NCBI GenBank assembly: GCA_947488935.1
Contig: CANLBN010000009.1
Coordinates: 53,930-117,929 of the forward strand
Reading direction: 5' to 3'
Source: an uncultured Pseudomonadales bacterium
GTDB taxonomy: Bacteria > Pseudomonadota > Gammaproteobacteria > Pseudomonadales > Cellvibrionaceae
Length of the DNA stretch: 64,000 nucleotides
Notes under the pieces: generated by a model
What the model saw: the letters and a program-made list of their open reading frames with translations, nothing else
Told to the model about the DNA's origin: nothing
Databases searched by the model: none
In this document: piece after piece, positions 18,845 to 29,895 of the stretch
Numbering within the stretch: position 1 is the stretch's first letter
Layout of the letters: the number at the start of each line of letters is the position of its first letter
Made by a program: the position numbers and the translations under genes

Positions 18845-18876
18845 CTAAAAAGCCAGCTAATTAGCTGGCTTTTTAG
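18845..18876 (-). terminator. Terminator downstream of lpxC
   Basis: This is a perfect 32-base palindrome, CTAAAAAGCCAGCTAA joined to its complement, with A and T runs on both sides. It begins 13 bases after the lpxC stop and ends the dcw-lpxC transcription unit. Being symmetric, it would also work in the other direction. Confidence 0.92.
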
Positions 18877-18888
18877 TAAAAATGACAT

Positions 18889-19800
18889 CTATACAGCCAT
18901 AGATAGCTTTCCATAAGAAATAGGAGCACTGGCTTCATCTTCAAAAGTTACCATTTCCCAAGCATCTGTTTGAGCAATGAGTTGTCTTAAAGACTTATTG
19001 TTTAACGCATGCCCTGATTTATGAGCAGAAAACTCACCAATAAGGCTATTACCTAGTAAGTATAAATCACCAATAGCATCTAGCATTTTATGCTTTACAA
19101 ATTCATCTTCGTAACGAAGACCATCTTCATTCAAAATACGATACTCATCAACAACGATTGCATTATCCATGCTACCGCCTTTTGCTAGGCCTTTAGAGCG
19201 TAAATATTCAATTTCATGCATAAAACCAAAGGTTCTTGCACGGCTTACTTCTTTTACAAATGATGTGCTTGAGAAATCAATAGAGGACTTTAATGCACGA
19301 TCTCTGAATACTGGATGATCAAAATCGATACTAAAGCTCACTTTAAAGCCTTCGAAAGGCTTAAAACTTGCTATTTTTTCACCGTCTTTTACTGTCACAT
19401 CTTTTTTGATGCGAATAAATTTCTTAGCCGCTGCTTGCTCACGAATACCTGCAGATTGGATAAGAAATACAAATGGCCCAGCACTACCATCCATAATCGG
19501 TACTTCAGGAGCAGTTACGTCAATAATCGCATTATCAATACCAAGGCCTGCCATAGCAGATAATAGATGCTCAACCGTAGAAACTTTTGCCTCACCACTC
19601 ATCAAAGAGGTTGAAAGCGTTGTTTCACCAACGTTTTCTGCCTTGGCCGGAATTTCAACTATAGGATCAAGGTCAGTGCGTCTAAAGACAATACCGTAAT
19701 CTTCAGGTGCGGGTTTTAGGGTCAAATACACCTTTTCGCCTGTATGTAAGCCGACACCGGTTGCCTTAATTTCATTTTTTAACGTGCGTTGACGTATCAT
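18889..19800 (-). CDS. lpxC: UDP-3-O-acyl-N-acetylglucosamine deacetylase LpxC
   Basis: LpxC catalyses the committed, zinc-dependent step of lipid A synthesis in the cytoplasm. The 303-residue protein matches the family length. Visible motifs are [26 protein letters not shown] (first zinc histidine), IMDGSAGPF, and [14 protein letters not shown] with the second zinc histidine and aspartate; a GHALNN catalytic histidine segment follows. The C-terminal tail is short (YGKLSMAV). It lies 576 bases downstream of ftsZ, a long gap that must hold its own promoter. The 5' region has a small hairpin at 19849-19867. Confidence 0.97.
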   Translation of the reverse strand: MIRQRTLKNEIKATGVGLHTGEKVYLTLKPAPEDYGIVFRRTDLDPIVEIPAKAENVGETTLSTSLMSGEAKVSTVEHLLSAMAGLGIDNAIIDVTAPEVPIMDGSAGPFVFLIQSAGIREQAAAKKFIRIKKDVTVKDGEKIASFKPFEGFKVSFSIDFDHPVFRDRALKSSIDFSSTSFVKEVSRARTFGFMHEIEYLRSKGLAKGGSMDNAIVVDEYRILNEDGLRYEDEFVKHKMLDAIGDLYLLGNSLIGEFSAHKSGHALNNKSLRQLIAQTDAWEMVTFEDEASAPISYGKLSMAV

Positions 19801-20376
19801 CGCAAAAATACCTCTATTAACTTTTCATTACATATAAAATAGAACAGTGTTATCTGTTTAAGATAACGCCTATAAGCAATATTTAATTACTTTAAAATAT
19901 ATAGTCAGCATCAGTGCTATACATCTATCCAAAAACGACAACTACTAATCTTTTTGAGCATTTTTACTAGAATTAACGAGAAATGATCTATCTTTATAGA
20001 AAGGAGTTAATAGTATTTTAACATATTTCTATTATAAGTCAGTGTTCTCAATGGTTATTTATCAATAAATGTGCATTATTTCACCATTTTCAACTGAAAC
20101 AACGTAAGCAAGGGGTACCTACGTCATCTCGAATCAAACTAGGACAAATAAATTCACTAATAGTTCATAAGTAAAAAACAAACGTCAATAATGCTATACG
20201 ACATAATCTTTGCCTCTCTAAACAGTCCTTAGATAAGCAGTAACTAACGGTACTAAGAATACACTTACAGCAAATCTTAAAAACAATTATTTTATTGTAT
20301 GAGTTCTATTCAAAAACAAAATAGCCTCAGTATTTAACAACCATTAAGTACACTAACACACCTATAAAAATATGGC
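19801..20376. other. ftsZ-lpxC intergenic region
   Basis: This 576-base AT-rich gap holds no ORF that looks coding in either direction. It contains one clear small hairpin at 19849-19867 (seven base pairs, GTTATCT/AGATAAC, five-base loop) about 50 bases upstream of the lpxC start on its strand. I could not fix a promoter for lpxC, nor see an intrinsic terminator after ftsZ. Confidence 0.5.
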
Positions 20377-21546
20377 TTAATCTGCCTGATTACGTAAAAA
20401 AGCAGGGATATCGAGGTACTCAAAATCATTTTCACCCTGTGCTTTTGGCTTAGATCCAGCAGTTGCTACAGAAGCACCTACGGCTTTACGTTTAACCGTT
20501 GGAATATCTAAATCAACATAATCTGTTGGTAATGATTTGCGCGTGTTATTAACAACAACACGAGCTTCAGGTGTACGTTTTTCACCAGCGGCACCTTGAA
20601 GGCCAGTAGCAACAACGGTTACACGTAACTCATCACTTAGTTCTGGGTCAATGACTGTACCCACAACAACGGTGGCATCTTGCGAGGCAAAATCTTCTAT
20701 AGTCTCACCCACTTCATTAAAATCGCCCAATGACAAATCTAAACCTGCCGTAATATTTACCAAGATTCCACGGGCACCTTGCAAATTAACACCTTCAAGT
20801 AGAGGGCTGCGAATCGCAGACTCAGCTGCCTCACGCGCACGATTCTCGCCGCTCGCAGTGCCACTACCCATCATAGCCATACCCATTTCAGACATAACTG
20901 TACGCACATCGGCAAAATCGACATTGATCATACCTGGTCGAATGATCAAGTCTGCAATGCCTTGCACTGCACCAAGTAATACATCATTAGCTGCTTTAAA
21001 GGCCTCGATTAAACTCGCGCTAGAACCCAACACAGCCAGTAGACGCTCATTAGGAATAGTAATTAATGAATCGACTTGTTGCTGTAGCTGATGTATACCT
21101 TCATCAGCTATTTGCATACGCTTACGCCCCTCAAAAGGAAAGGGTTTAGTCACTACAGCGACCGTCAAAATCCCCATATCCCGAGCAACTTCTGCAACAA
21201 CAGGCGCAGCACCAGTGCCTGTACCACCACCCATACCAGCGGTAATAAATACCATATCGGCACCTTCTAAGATCTCAGCAATACGCTCTCGATCCTCCAT
21301 CGCAGATTGACGGCCAATTTCTGGGTTAGCTCCAGCCCCTAAGCCTTTTGTCATGCCACCACCTAGTTGAAGTGCAACACGTGCATCAACATCTCGTAGT
21401 GCTTGCGCATCTGTATTTGCGCAAATAAATTCTACTCCATCGACCTCGCAATCCATCATATGACGGACAGCATTACCGCCACCACCGCCAACACCGATGA
21501 CTTTGATGACCGCACTTTGTGGTACGTTATCAACTAACTCAAACAT
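20377..21546 (-). CDS. ftsZ: Cell division protein FtsZ
   Basis: FtsZ is the tubulin-like GTPase that forms the division ring. The 389-residue product has [13 protein letters not shown] at the N-terminus, the tubulin signature [10 protein letters not shown] near residue 105, the T7 loop NVDFADV region, a variable linker (about 320-370) and the conserved C-terminal peptide [18 protein letters not shown] end that binds FtsA and ZipA. It is downstream of ftsA with only 73 bases between, part of which is a 19-base tandem duplication. Confidence 0.99.
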   Translation of the reverse strand: MFELVDNVPQSAVIKVIGVGGGGGNAVRHMMDCEVDGVEFICANTDAQALRDVDARVALQLGGGMTKGLGAGANPEIGRQSAMEDRERIAEILEGADMVFITAGMGGGTGTGAAPVVAEVARDMGILTVAVVTKPFPFEGRKRMQIADEGIHQLQQQVDSLITIPNERLLAVLGSSASLIEAFKAANDVLLGAVQGIADLIIRPGMINVDFADVRTVMSEMGMAMMGSGTASGENRAREAAESAIRSPLLEGVNLQGARGILVNITAGLDLSLGDFNEVGETIEDFASQDATVVVGTVIDPELSDELRVTVVATGLQGAAGEKRTPEARVVVNNTRKSLPTDYVDLDIPTVKRKAVGASVATAGSKPKAQGENDFEYLDIPAFLRNQAD

Positions 21547-21570
21547 AAGATTCCCCTCTTTATTGAAATT

Positions 21571-21608
21571 TTTAACTAACTAAATGATATTTAACTAACT
21601 AAATGATA
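21571..21608. repeat. 19-base tandem duplication between ftsA and ftsZ
   Basis: The sequence TTTAACTAACTAAATGATA occurs twice in a row without mismatch, at 21571-21589 and 21590-21608. It lies in the 73-base ftsA-ftsZ spacer, upstream of the ftsZ ribosome binding site. It looks like a recent slippage or a two-site element. Confidence 0.9.
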
Positions 21609-21619
21609 TATGTAAAAAA

Positions 21620-22852
21620 TTAACCGCCACCTTGAAACCAGCGCTTAATTTTTGTGAAAAAACTTTCTTCGTTATCAAACTGCGTACTACCTGCACTAAC
21701 CTTTCGCTGTTGCTTTAAACTATGCTGTAACAATCCCACACCCGTCGAATAAATAGGGTTAGCGACTATATCGGCTAAACCTTTTACATTTTGCGGAAAC
21801 CCTAAACGCACAGGCATATGAAAAATCTCTTCGGCAAGTTCGATAACACCTTCCATTTTGGATGTGCCACCTGTTAGGACGATTCCCGCGGCCACTAAAT
21901 CTTCATAACCGCTTCGCCTAAGCTCTGCTTGAATTAAAGTAAATAACTCGTCATAACGTGGTTCAACAACTTCGGCCAAAGCTTGACGGGATAATGCTCT
22001 AGCCGGGCGATCACCTACACTAGGCACTTGAATGGTTTCGTCGGCCCCTGTTAATTTTGCAAGAGCGCAGGCATATTTAATTTTTATATCCTCGGCATGC
22101 ATAGTCGGTGTACGCAACGCCATTGCTATATCGTTGGTCACCTGATCACCTGCAATAGGAATAACACCGGTATGGCGAATAGAGCCCTCAGTAAAAATGG
22201 CAATATCGGTAGTACCGCCGCCAATATCGACCATACAAACACCTAACTCGCGCTCATCATCCGTCAGCACTGAATAGCTAGAAGCCAATTGCTCTAAAAT
22301 AATGTCTTCAACTTCTAAGCCGCATCGGCGAATACATTTCTCAATATTTTGCGCTGCATTAGCAGCACAGGTAATTAAATGTACTTTTGCTTCTAAGCGC
22401 ACACCCGACATACCCAACGGCTCTTTGATACCTTCTTGGCTATTAATTAAATATTCCTGCGGCAAGATATGTAAGATTTGTTGATCTGCTGGAATAGCAA
22501 CCGCCTGCGCAGCATCAATAACACGATCGACATCTTGCGTTGTTACTTCACGCTCTTTAATAGCAACAATACCGTGGGAGTTCATACTATTAATATGGTT
22601 GCCTGCAATACCGGCATAAACTGAGTGAATTTCACAACCGGCCATTAGCTCTGCTTCTTCGATTGCACGCTGAATCGATTGCACGGTTGACTCGATATTG
22701 ACGACGACACCTTTTTTTAAGCCCGTTGATCGATGTGAGCCAATACCAATAATGTCAAGCTCACCAGCGCTATTAATTTCACCGACAATAGCAACGACTT
22801 TGGATGTGCCTATATCTAGACCAACTACAATATTATTATTTTCGCTTGCCAT
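21620..22852 (-). CDS. ftsA: Cell division protein FtsA
   Basis: FtsA is the actin-like ATPase that tethers FtsZ to the membrane. The 410-residue protein has VGLDIGTSKV (phosphate 1), the domain 1C region, CMVDIGGGTTDIAIF (phosphate 2), GIVLTGGTSKMEG (adenosine motif) and the C-terminal amphipathic membrane-targeting helix (IKRWFQGG). A TTG four codons upstream is possible, but GGAG six bases before the ATG at 22852 marks the start chosen. It lies between ftsQ and ftsZ on one strand, the standard dcw order. Confidence 0.97.
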   Translation of the reverse strand: MASENNNIVVGLDIGTSKVVAIVGEINSAGELDIIGIGSHRSTGLKKGVVVNIESTVQSIQRAIEEAELMAGCEIHSVYAGIAGNHINSMNSHGIVAIKEREVTTQDVDRVIDAAQAVAIPADQQILHILPQEYLINSQEGIKEPLGMSGVRLEAKVHLITCAANAAQNIEKCIRRCGLEVEDIILEQLASSYSVLTDDERELGVCMVDIGGGTTDIAIFTEGSIRHTGVIPIAGDQVTNDIAMALRTPTMHAEDIKIKYACALAKLTGADETIQVPSVGDRPARALSRQALAEVVEPRYDELFTLIQAELRRSGYEDLVAAGIVLTGGTSKMEGVIELAEEIFHMPVRLGFPQNVKGLADIVANPIYSTGVGLLQHSLKQQRKVSAGSTQFDNEESFFTKIKRWFQGGG

Positions 22853-22905
22853 ATTAGTCTCCAAGCCTAATAAACATTGCTGTACCCTGACCCACTAATT
22901 GTTCT

Positions 22906-23787
22906 TTAAATATTTTGTTCATTTAATTTTTTCGTCTCTTTTATACTGACTGCTTCGTTATGTAAGCTGCTATCACTACTTTCTATCCATTTAACCGACA
23001 AACCATTTTCATAGCGCAAATCGATACTATCTACCTCACTACTCAATAAAATTGCCCTTTGTTCTAATGCAAGTAATAGATGTTGTATTTTTTTATTAAC
23101 ACCTGACCTACCCAACAATAATTTCCATCCATTACTTAACTCTGCAACCCATATCCCAACTCTATCTTTTTCTAATACTGATACTGTTAATCCATATTCA
23201 CTTAAGGCACCCGACAAAAACTGATATTTTTTCATCAACAACCCTGCCTCATCAGCATCGCCACGCAAAAGAGGTAAATCGTTACGAAATAAACCTTCCT
23301 TTGTGAGCACCAAATCACCTCTGTGATTTACAAAACCTTTATCTCCCCAACGAGCAATTGCACGTTGCTCTTCAATTGTAATATGCAAAACATTTGGCCA
23401 TTCCCTTTTAAGTGCAACATTATCAATCCATGGGTTGGCTAATAAGCTATTTCGCATAGCTGACAAATTTTCCTTAATAAAACTACGTTTTACATATTCT
23501 TCAATTAACAGTTCTATCGAACTTCGAGTCAAATATTCAAAATCCCCTTGAACAACAACCGATGTTATTGGCCGCTCTAAAAATTTATTAATGAGAGAAG
23601 TACCGTAGTACCCCGTAACACCTATAATAAAAGCACATACCGAAGTCACTAATGTGTATTTAATAACTCTAAAAAAACCTTTAAACGAGGTTTTTTTTTC
23701 CTCAGTATTTTTTTTTGCATTAGCTCTAATATTCTTAGTGTTTTTAACTCTCCTTACCTTTTTCTTGGGATCAATTTTTTCGATCAT
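22906..23787 (-). CDS. ftsQ: Cell division protein FtsQ
   Basis: FtsQ is a bitopic inner membrane protein of the divisome that recruits FtsB and FtsL. The 293-residue product has a long, very basic cytoplasmic N-terminus (about 1-37), one transmembrane helix (about 45-68), a POTRA domain starting at ITSVVVQGDFEYL and the beta domain with NPWIDNVALKREWPNVLHITIEEQ-type sequence. This N-terminal Lys-rich tail is longer than in E. coli but common in the group. It starts seven bases after ddl. Confidence 0.94.
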   Translation of the reverse strand: MIEKIDPKKKVRRVKNTKNIRANAKKNTEEKKTSFKGFFRVIKYTLVTSVCAFIIGVTGYYGTSLINKFLERPITSVVVQGDFEYLTRSSIELLIEEYVKRSFIKENLSAMRNSLLANPWIDNVALKREWPNVLHITIEEQRAIARWGDKGFVNHRGDLVLTKEGLFRNDLPLLRGDADEAGLLMKKYQFLSGALSEYGLTVSVLEKDRVGIWVAELSNGWKLLLGRSGVNKKIQHLLLALEQRAILLSSEVDSIDLRYENGLSVKWIESSDSSLHNEAVSIKETKKLNEQNI

Positions 23788-23794
23788 AGTTATA

Positions 23795-24724
23795 TCACTT
23801 AGAAGAAGCTGCCGAGGTTAAAATTCTCGACACAAGCTCATCAAACGAGTAGCCAGCTGCTTTAGCCGCCATAGGCACCAAACTATGGCTCGTCATGCCT
23901 GGCACTGTATTAACTTCTAATACTTTAAAATTCTCATTTTCATCCATCATCAAATCAACCCGCCCCCATCCACGACAACCTAGGCTGTCAAAGGCCCAGC
24001 GAGACAAGTTTTTAATTTCACGTTCTTTACTACTTGATAAGCCGCAAGGGCAAATATAGCGCGTATCTTCCGAGATATATTTAGCGTCATAATCATAAAA
24101 AACATTATCAGTTTCTAACTTAATAGCTGGCAATACTTCATCGCTCAAAATACCCACTGTATATTCAGCACCTTTCAATAACTCTTCAACAAATACAGCC
24201 GCATCATACTGGCGTGCTTGTTCGAACGCTTTTTGTAATTCTGTCGCACTATGCACAATTGCCATACCAATACTTGAACCTTCATTAGCAGGTTTCACTA
24301 TTGCGCTGCCCCCTAAATCTTCTAATACTTTTTCAAAGTCGCTATCTACCGTTAGTTGGTAAAATCTCGGTGTCGGCAAATTAATCCCCTGCCAGATTCT
24401 TTTAGAGATCAATTTATTCATCGCAATAACAGATGGCTGTACTTCACTGCCTGTATACGGAATATTCATCATCTCTAACAATGACTGCAATCTACCGTCC
24501 TCACCTATACCACCATGTAATGCTATAAATGCTAAATCAATATTCGCTGCTGTTATTGTCTCTATGACCTCTTCACCAATTTCCACATCAACAACATTTA
24601 TACCTAAGCGGGTACAGGCATCGATAATCGCACGGCCACTCTCCAAAGAGATCTCTCGTTCGGCCGAAACGCCTCCATACAAAACACCCACTCGATTAAT
24701 TTTTTTAGAATCTAATTCTTTCAT
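23795..24724 (-). CDS. ddl: D-alanine--D-alanine ligase
   Basis: Ddl joins two D-alanines for the pentapeptide stem of peptidoglycan. The 309-residue ATP-grasp protein has the family motifs GVLYGGVSAEREISL, ALHGGIGEDGRLQ, VKPANEGSSIGM (ATP binding), GRVDLMMDENENFKVLEVNTVPGMT (metal and substrate loop) and SHSLVPMAAKAAGY. It lies between murC and ftsQ on the same strand; this is the DdlB-type position in the dcw cluster. Confidence 0.97.
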   Translation of the reverse strand: MKELDSKKINRVGVLYGGVSAEREISLESGRAIIDACTRLGINVVDVEIGEEVIETITAANIDLAFIALHGGIGEDGRLQSLLEMMNIPYTGSEVQPSVIAMNKLISKRIWQGINLPTPRFYQLTVDSDFEKVLEDLGGSAIVKPANEGSSIGMAIVHSATELQKAFEQARQYDAAVFVEELLKGAEYTVGILSDEVLPAIKLETDNVFYDYDAKYISEDTRYICPCGLSSSKEREIKNLSRWAFDSLGCRGWGRVDLMMDENENFKVLEVNTVPGMTSHSLVPMAAKAAGYSFDELVSRILTSAASSK

Positions 24725-24747
24725 GATTTAAGTAGACCCAAATGTGT

Positions 24748-26196
24748 TTAACTTAATTTTCTTTTTGCTAATGTGGCAGCCAAACTCCCCACATTACCTG
24801 CGCCTTGAGTGATAACGATATCACCTGGTTTTACAATATCTTTGATTACAGCCGGTACACCATCAATGCCTTCAACAAAAATGGGGTCAATTTGACCACG
24901 AGTGCGAATGCTACGGCTTAAATGTCGACTGTCTGCACCAGCTATTGGCTCTTCGCCTGCTGAGTAAACATCGAGTAAAACCAGCACATCAACACGTGAC
25001 AGTACATCCACAAAGTCCTCATATAAGTCACGTGTCCGCGTATAGCGATGCGGCTGATAGATCATAACTAATCGTCTTTCATCCCAACCATCTCGTACCG
25101 CCTGAATAGTCGCCTCTACTTCACGTGGGTGATGCCCATAATCATCTACCAGCATCGCCTCACCACTCGAATCGCTAGTCTCAATCGGGTAGTTACCGTA
25201 GATTTGAAAGCGCCTGCCAACACCTTGGAAGTTCTCCAAGCCTTTTTGAATAGCCTCAACACCAACACCTTCATCAACAGCGACCGCAATAGCCGCTAAA
25301 GAATTCAACACGTTATGCCTACCTGGCATACTCAACGCAATCGGTAATTGATCTATACCTAACTTGTCTTTTAGTAATTTCCCTTTAGCAACAAACTGAG
25401 TGTAATTTTTCTTTTGTGCAACACTTTCGGCAACATAATCATTGCCCTCATCAAAGCCATAGGTAATAACTGGGCGTGAAATATCTGGCAATAGCTCCTG
25501 AATAATTGGATCATCACCACAGGCAACCAACAAACCATAAAATGGTAAGTTTTGAATAAATTCAATAAAGGTTTTTTTCAATCGAGAGAAATCCCCTTCA
25601 TAGGTTTCCATGTGGTCCATATCAATATTGGTAATGATAGAAACCATAGGTTGCAAGTGTAAAAAGGAAGCATCACTTTCGTCTGCCTCTGCTACTAAAT
25701 AATGGCTAGTACCTAATTTTGCATGGCTCCCAGCACTATGAACAAGACCGCCAATAACAAATGTAGGGTCGAGATCTGCCGCTGCCAAAATAGAGGTAAT
25801 TAAGCTAGTAGTGGTCGTTTTTCCGTGAGTACCTGCGACGGCAATACCATGGCGATAACGCATGAGTTCAGCTAACATTTCAGCTCTACGCACGATAGGG
25901 ATACGGTTTTCTCGTGCACTCATCATCTCTGGATTAGTTTCGTCCACAGCTGTTGAATTTACGATAACATCAGCACCATCGATATTTTCAGCTTTATGCC
26001 CAATATAGATATCAGCTCCCATGCATTTGAGTCTATCTGTCACTGCAGATTCACGAAGGTCAGACCCAGAAATATCATAAGCCTGATTCAACAATACCTC
26101 GGCAATACCGCTCATGCCTGCACCGCCGATACCAATAAAATGTATCCGCCTAATTCGACGCATTTCTGGCACACAAAAAGCTGCATTAGTTTGCAT
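24748..26196 (-). CDS. murC: UDP-N-acetylmuramate--L-alanine ligase MurC
   Basis: MurC adds L-alanine to UDP-MurNAc, the first stem-peptide step. Motifs are [17 protein letters not shown] (UDP-binding), [12 protein letters not shown] (ATP P-loop), the [10 protein letters not shown] segment, HNVLNSLAA and [10 protein letters not shown]. The ORF could begin at 26241, but the ATG at 26196 follows a purine-rich AGAGAGAG and overlaps the murG stop by 11 bases, so the 482-residue form is favoured; the exact start is not certain. Confidence 0.95.
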   Translation of the reverse strand: MQTNAAFCVPEMRRIRRIHFIGIGGAGMSGIAEVLLNQAYDISGSDLRESAVTDRLKCMGADIYIGHKAENIDGADVIVNSTAVDETNPEMMSARENRIPIVRRAEMLAELMRYRHGIAVAGTHGKTTTTSLITSILAAADLDPTFVIGGLVHSAGSHAKLGTSHYLVAEADESDASFLHLQPMVSIITNIDMDHMETYEGDFSRLKKTFIEFIQNLPFYGLLVACGDDPIIQELLPDISRPVITYGFDEGNDYVAESVAQKKNYTQFVAKGKLLKDKLGIDQLPIALSMPGRHNVLNSLAAIAVAVDEGVGVEAIQKGLENFQGVGRRFQIYGNYPIETSDSSGEAMLVDDYGHHPREVEATIQAVRDGWDERRLVMIYQPHRYTRTRDLYEDFVDVLSRVDVLVLLDVYSAGEEPIAGADSRHLSRSIRTRGQIDPIFVEGIDGVPAVIKDIVKPGDIVITQGAGNVGSLAATLAKRKLS

Positions 26197-27322
26197 GTCG
26201 ACTCTCTCTTTTAGTTGTTTTATCGAGGTATATCTGCTCACAAATATCTGCTACATTTTTTGTCGCATGAGGCATTGCTAGCTCTTTTAAGGCTTGTGAA
26301 TAGCTCTGTATTTTTTCTTTATCCATCAACAAGCTCTTTAAATTATCAGCCAATGAACCTGCTGTTAAATCACTCTGTTCAATCATGTTTGCAGCATTAT
26401 TGTTAACCAACCACTGTGCATTAACGACTTGATGGTTATCAATAGCGTGGGGATAAGGAATAAAAATTGCGGGCAAACCAGCTATAGCTACTTCACTTAC
26501 GGTTAACGCACCGGCTCTACAGATAATGACATCGGCCCATTGATAGGCCTGGGTTACATCGTCAATAAATTCATTGGTTCGTGCATCAACCTCTAATTCT
26601 TTATAGCTTTCAGCAACCTGCTGTAATTTCCCCTTGCCTGTTTGATGCCATATATTAATGACTAATTCCTCAGGTAATTTAGCAATCGCTTGAGGCACAG
26701 CTTTGTTAATAGCCTCGGCGCCTAAACTCCCGCCCATAATCAAAACGTTAAGTACCTTCCTTATATTTTCTGAATCATCTACCTTAGCTGAGCCTTTATT
26801 TTCATCAAATAATCTGCAGACTGCTTTCCTGACAGGGTTACCCAATAGTATCGCGTCAATTAAACTGCCAGAAAAAGCTTCTAGCTTTTTAGAAGCAAGC
26901 TTGGCAAGCAACTTATTAGTGCTACCAGCCACTGAGTTTTGCTCATGAATGATGAGCGGCTTACGTAACAAATAGGCCGCAATTCCGCCAGGCGCTGCAA
27001 CATATCCGCCAAATCCGATAATGACATCGGGCGTTAATTTACGAATAATAAAAACAGCTTGCATCACAGCTTTTAATAATAAAAATGGCGTCGATATTTT
27101 TTTCAGCAAACCCTTGCCTCGAAACCCTTTAATAGAAATTGAATGAAGATCAATACCATGCTTAGGCACTAAAACATTCTCCATTCCTGACGCCGTACCC
27201 AGCCAGTAAATGCTAGCACCACGTTCACGCAACTCTTCAGCAACCGCTAAGGCTGGAAATATATGACCACCGGTACCACCTGCCATAAACAAATAAACGG
27301 CGTTACTACTTAATGTATTCAT
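26186..27322 (-). CDS. murG: UDP-GlcNAc transferase MurG
   Basis: MurG adds GlcNAc to lipid I to make lipid II at the cytoplasmic face of the membrane. The 378-residue GT-B enzyme has [17 protein letters not shown] near the N-terminus, [19 protein letters not shown], the second domain MGGSLGA and the acceptor-side [10 protein letters not shown] motif. It overlaps ftsW at its start (ATGA) and murC at its end, consistent with translational coupling. Confidence 0.97.
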   Translation of the reverse strand: MNTLSSNAVYLFMAGGTGGHIFPALAVAEELRERGASIYWLGTASGMENVLVPKHGIDLHSISIKGFRGKGLLKKISTPFLLLKAVMQAVFIIRKLTPDVIIGFGGYVAAPGGIAAYLLRKPLIIHEQNSVAGSTNKLLAKLASKKLEAFSGSLIDAILLGNPVRKAVCRLFDENKGSAKVDDSENIRKVLNVLIMGGSLGAEAINKAVPQAIAKLPEELVINIWHQTGKGKLQQVAESYKELEVDARTNEFIDDVTQAYQWADVIICRAGALTVSEVAIAGLPAIFIPYPHAIDNHQVVNAQWLVNNNAANMIEQSDLTAGSLADNLKSLLMDKEKIQSYSQALKELAMPHATKNVADICEQIYLDKTTKRESRHAN

Positions 27323-28509
27323 TTCAAGGAACCCCGCTTTTTAGACGACTTAACAACATCTAAATCGAGGTCATAATCTAAGCGCAGCAATAATGCTATT
27401 AATAAACAATTGACTAATAAGCTACTTCCGCCATAACTAATAAAAGGAAGCGTTAAGCCCTTTGTTGGGAAAAAGCCAGAGGCCACACCAACATTAACCA
27501 TGATTTGAAATCCAAATAAAATAGCGATACCAAATGCAGTTAATGCAACAAATGTGTTATTGCGTAACATTGCTTTTTTAGCAACGAGTACTATCTGAAA
27601 GACAAAATAAATAAATAGTAACAGTAATAAAACAGCGCCTATAAACCCGTGCTCTTCTGCGAAGATTGAGAATATAAAATCTGTGTGGGATTCTGGCAGA
27701 TATAACATTTTTTGAATGCTATTACCCAAACCTAATCCAAACCATTCACCCCGACCAAAAGCAATGAGCGATTGGGTTAGCTGATAGCCCGTATCAAACT
27801 GATCCTGCCATGGGTCTAAAAAGGTCACTAAACGCTCTAGTCTATAGGGCGTAAACCACACTAGCCCTGCCAAGATAGCTAAGCCTGATACTAACAGCAA
27901 GCAACATTGCCAGAGCTTAGCACCCGCTAAAAACAACATTCCTCCAACAGTAACAGCGAGCACAACGGAGCCACCAAAATCAGGCTCAAGCAATAGCAAC
28001 CACATTAAAAAAACGAGCATTAATAAAGGCTTAAATAGCTCTTTCCATTGGGTTTGCAAAAAGTACTGGCTGTTAGATAAATAACTCGCAAAAAATACAA
28101 TGCTACAAAATTTAACCATTTCCGAAACTTGTAAGGTAATTGGACCAACACTCAACCACCGCTGACTACCGTTAACACGGCGCCCAACACCAGGAATTAA
28201 AACAATCACTAGAAAGAATACGGCAACGAAAAACAACATCCAGCCATATCTTTTCCAAAAGGTAGTTGGAATTAATAACATCACACAAGATGCGCTAAAC
28301 CCTAAAAATAAATAAACAATGTGCCTACGCACAAAATACCAAGGGTCATTAAAGTTCTCTACAGCAAAATCAATAGAGGCTGAGGCAATAGTGACTAAGC
28401 CGATAGATACAAGAACGAGTGTCGTGAAAACTAAATTCCAGTTAAAAGAAACTGATGTATGTCTCTCAATGAATAAATGCGTTGGTAGTTTTAAAGCTGA
28501 CTGAATCAT
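27319..28509 (-). CDS. ftsW: Septal peptidoglycan polymerase FtsW
   Basis: FtsW is the SEDS glycosyltransferase that works with FtsI in septal wall synthesis. The 396-residue polytopic protein shows about ten hydrophobic segments, the periplasmic RRVNGSQRWLSVGPITLQVSE loop with the catalytic-side residues, and the PFISYGGSSL motif near the C-terminus. It overlaps murD by four bases (ATGA) and murG by four bases. Confidence 0.97.
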   Translation of the reverse strand: MIQSALKLPTHLFIERHTSVSFNWNLVFTTLVLVSIGLVTIASASIDFAVENFNDPWYFVRRHIVYLFLGFSASCVMLLIPTTFWKRYGWMLFFVAVFFLVIVLIPGVGRRVNGSQRWLSVGPITLQVSEMVKFCSIVFFASYLSNSQYFLQTQWKELFKPLLMLVFLMWLLLLEPDFGGSVVLAVTVGGMLFLAGAKLWQCCLLLVSGLAILAGLVWFTPYRLERLVTFLDPWQDQFDTGYQLTQSLIAFGRGEWFGLGLGNSIQKMLYLPESHTDFIFSIFAEEHGFIGAVLLLLLFIYFVFQIVLVAKKAMLRNNTFVALTAFGIAILFGFQIMVNVGVASGFFPTKGLTLPFISYGGSSLLVNCLLIALLLRLDYDLDLDVVKSSKKRGSLK

Positions 28510-29879
28510 GCTGCCAACCCCTCCACTATCTCGATAAACTGATTGCCACGATCTTCAAAACTTTTGAACATATCGAAACTTGCACAAGCAGGCGACAATA
28601 AAACGATATCACCCTTTTTAGCCGTATCTTTTGCTATACGAACTGCATCACTCAATGATGCTGCACAAAAAACATTAAGCGAATCACTCATGCTTTCAGC
28701 TTCAACTGCAGTTTTAATGAGTTGTGCATCTACACCTATTAAAACAATAGTCGACACTTTAGCGTTTAACTGTTTAACCAAAGGTGCAAAATCAGCGCCT
28801 TTAGACTCACCTCCGGCAATTAGAACAATGCGCTTTGAAGTGCTTTTTAGTTCGCTAACAAAGCCATTAATTGCTGCAATAGTGGCCCCTACATTCGTGG
28901 CCTTAGAGTCATTAATGTAATCAACCTCATCAATTGTTGCGACCCATTGGCAACGATGTTTCAAACCTTTAAAGTTTTTAAGTGTTTGCAGCATAGTATC
29001 GAAAGAAATACCGGCAGAATAACCAATAGCCAATGCAGCCAGACAATTAGCAACATTGTGACTACCACGTAATTGCAATTCGCTCACTGGTATTAAGGTA
29101 TTGAATTCATGTGCCAAATATTCAATGTTGCTGCGAGTAATAACACCAAAAGCGCTGCGGTCAGATTGATCTAGACCAAAGCTAATACGGTTAACACCCT
29201 GAGCCAACGGCGGTTGCGTTAACGGATCAGCTCGATTAACAACAACTGTTTTTGCACCAAAATATATTCGCTGTTTTACTCGATGATACGTAGCTAGGCT
29301 ATCGTATCGATCCATATGATCTTCACTGATATTTAATACTGTTGATACAGCAGGCTTAAGTGAGAACGTGCTTTCCAATTGAAAACTCGATAATTCCAAT
29401 ACATACAAATCAGCATTTTCTAACAAAAGATCCAATACTGGCGTACCAATATTTCCGCCGACAGCAACATTAATCCCTTCGTCTTTTGCCATTTGCCCAA
29501 CTAGGCTCGTTACCGTTGTTTTGGCATTGGAGCCAGTAATCGCAATCACAGGCTTATCGACTTCACGTGCAAATAACTCTACATCACCAACAACACTGAT
29601 TCCCTGATCTATTAATGTTGCTATCTCAGGGATTTTTAAATTGATGCCTGGGCTAACAACAACCTCACTAGCCATTGATAGTAATCCACTATCTAATGTA
29701 CCTAGAACATAATTAGTTTCTGGAAGTTCACGACAGAGTTCCTCTAGCCCTGGAGGGTTTTCTCTTGAATCCACAACCATAAATTTAGTTTTTTGACGCG
29801 ACAAAAAACGAGCAACTGAAAGCCCGGTTACACCGAGGCCCAGAATAATCGTCAATTGTGTACTTGCTATTAGCGTCAT
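28506..29879 (-). CDS. murD: UDP-N-acetylmuramoylalanine--D-glutamate ligase MurD
   Basis: MurD adds D-glutamate to UDP-MurNAc-L-Ala. The 457-residue product has GLGVTGLSVARFL (N-terminal UDP-binding Rossmann), ITGSNAKTTVTSL (ATP loop; the usual GTNGK reads GSNAK), the LELSSFQLE motif characteristic of MurD, HNVANCLAA and NDSKATNVGATIAA. All match MurD rather than other Mur ligases. It lies 16 bases after mraY. Confidence 0.97.
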   Translation of the reverse strand: MTLIASTQLTIILGLGVTGLSVARFLSRQKTKFMVVDSRENPPGLEELCRELPETNYVLGTLDSGLLSMASEVVVSPGINLKIPEIATLIDQGISVVGDVELFAREVDKPVIAITGSNAKTTVTSLVGQMAKDEGINVAVGGNIGTPVLDLLLENADLYVLELSSFQLESTFSLKPAVSTVLNISEDHMDRYDSLATYHRVKQRIYFGAKTVVVNRADPLTQPPLAQGVNRISFGLDQSDRSAFGVITRSNIEYLAHEFNTLIPVSELQLRGSHNVANCLAALAIGYSAGISFDTMLQTLKNFKGLKHRCQWVATIDEVDYINDSKATNVGATIAAINGFVSELKSTSKRIVLIAGGESKGADFAPLVKQLNAKVSTIVLIGVDAQLIKTAVEAESMSDSLNVFCAASLSDAVRIAKDTAKKGDIVLLSPACASFDMFKSFEDRGNQFIEIVEGLAA

Positions 29880-29895
29880 AATATTTTTCGTTTAC

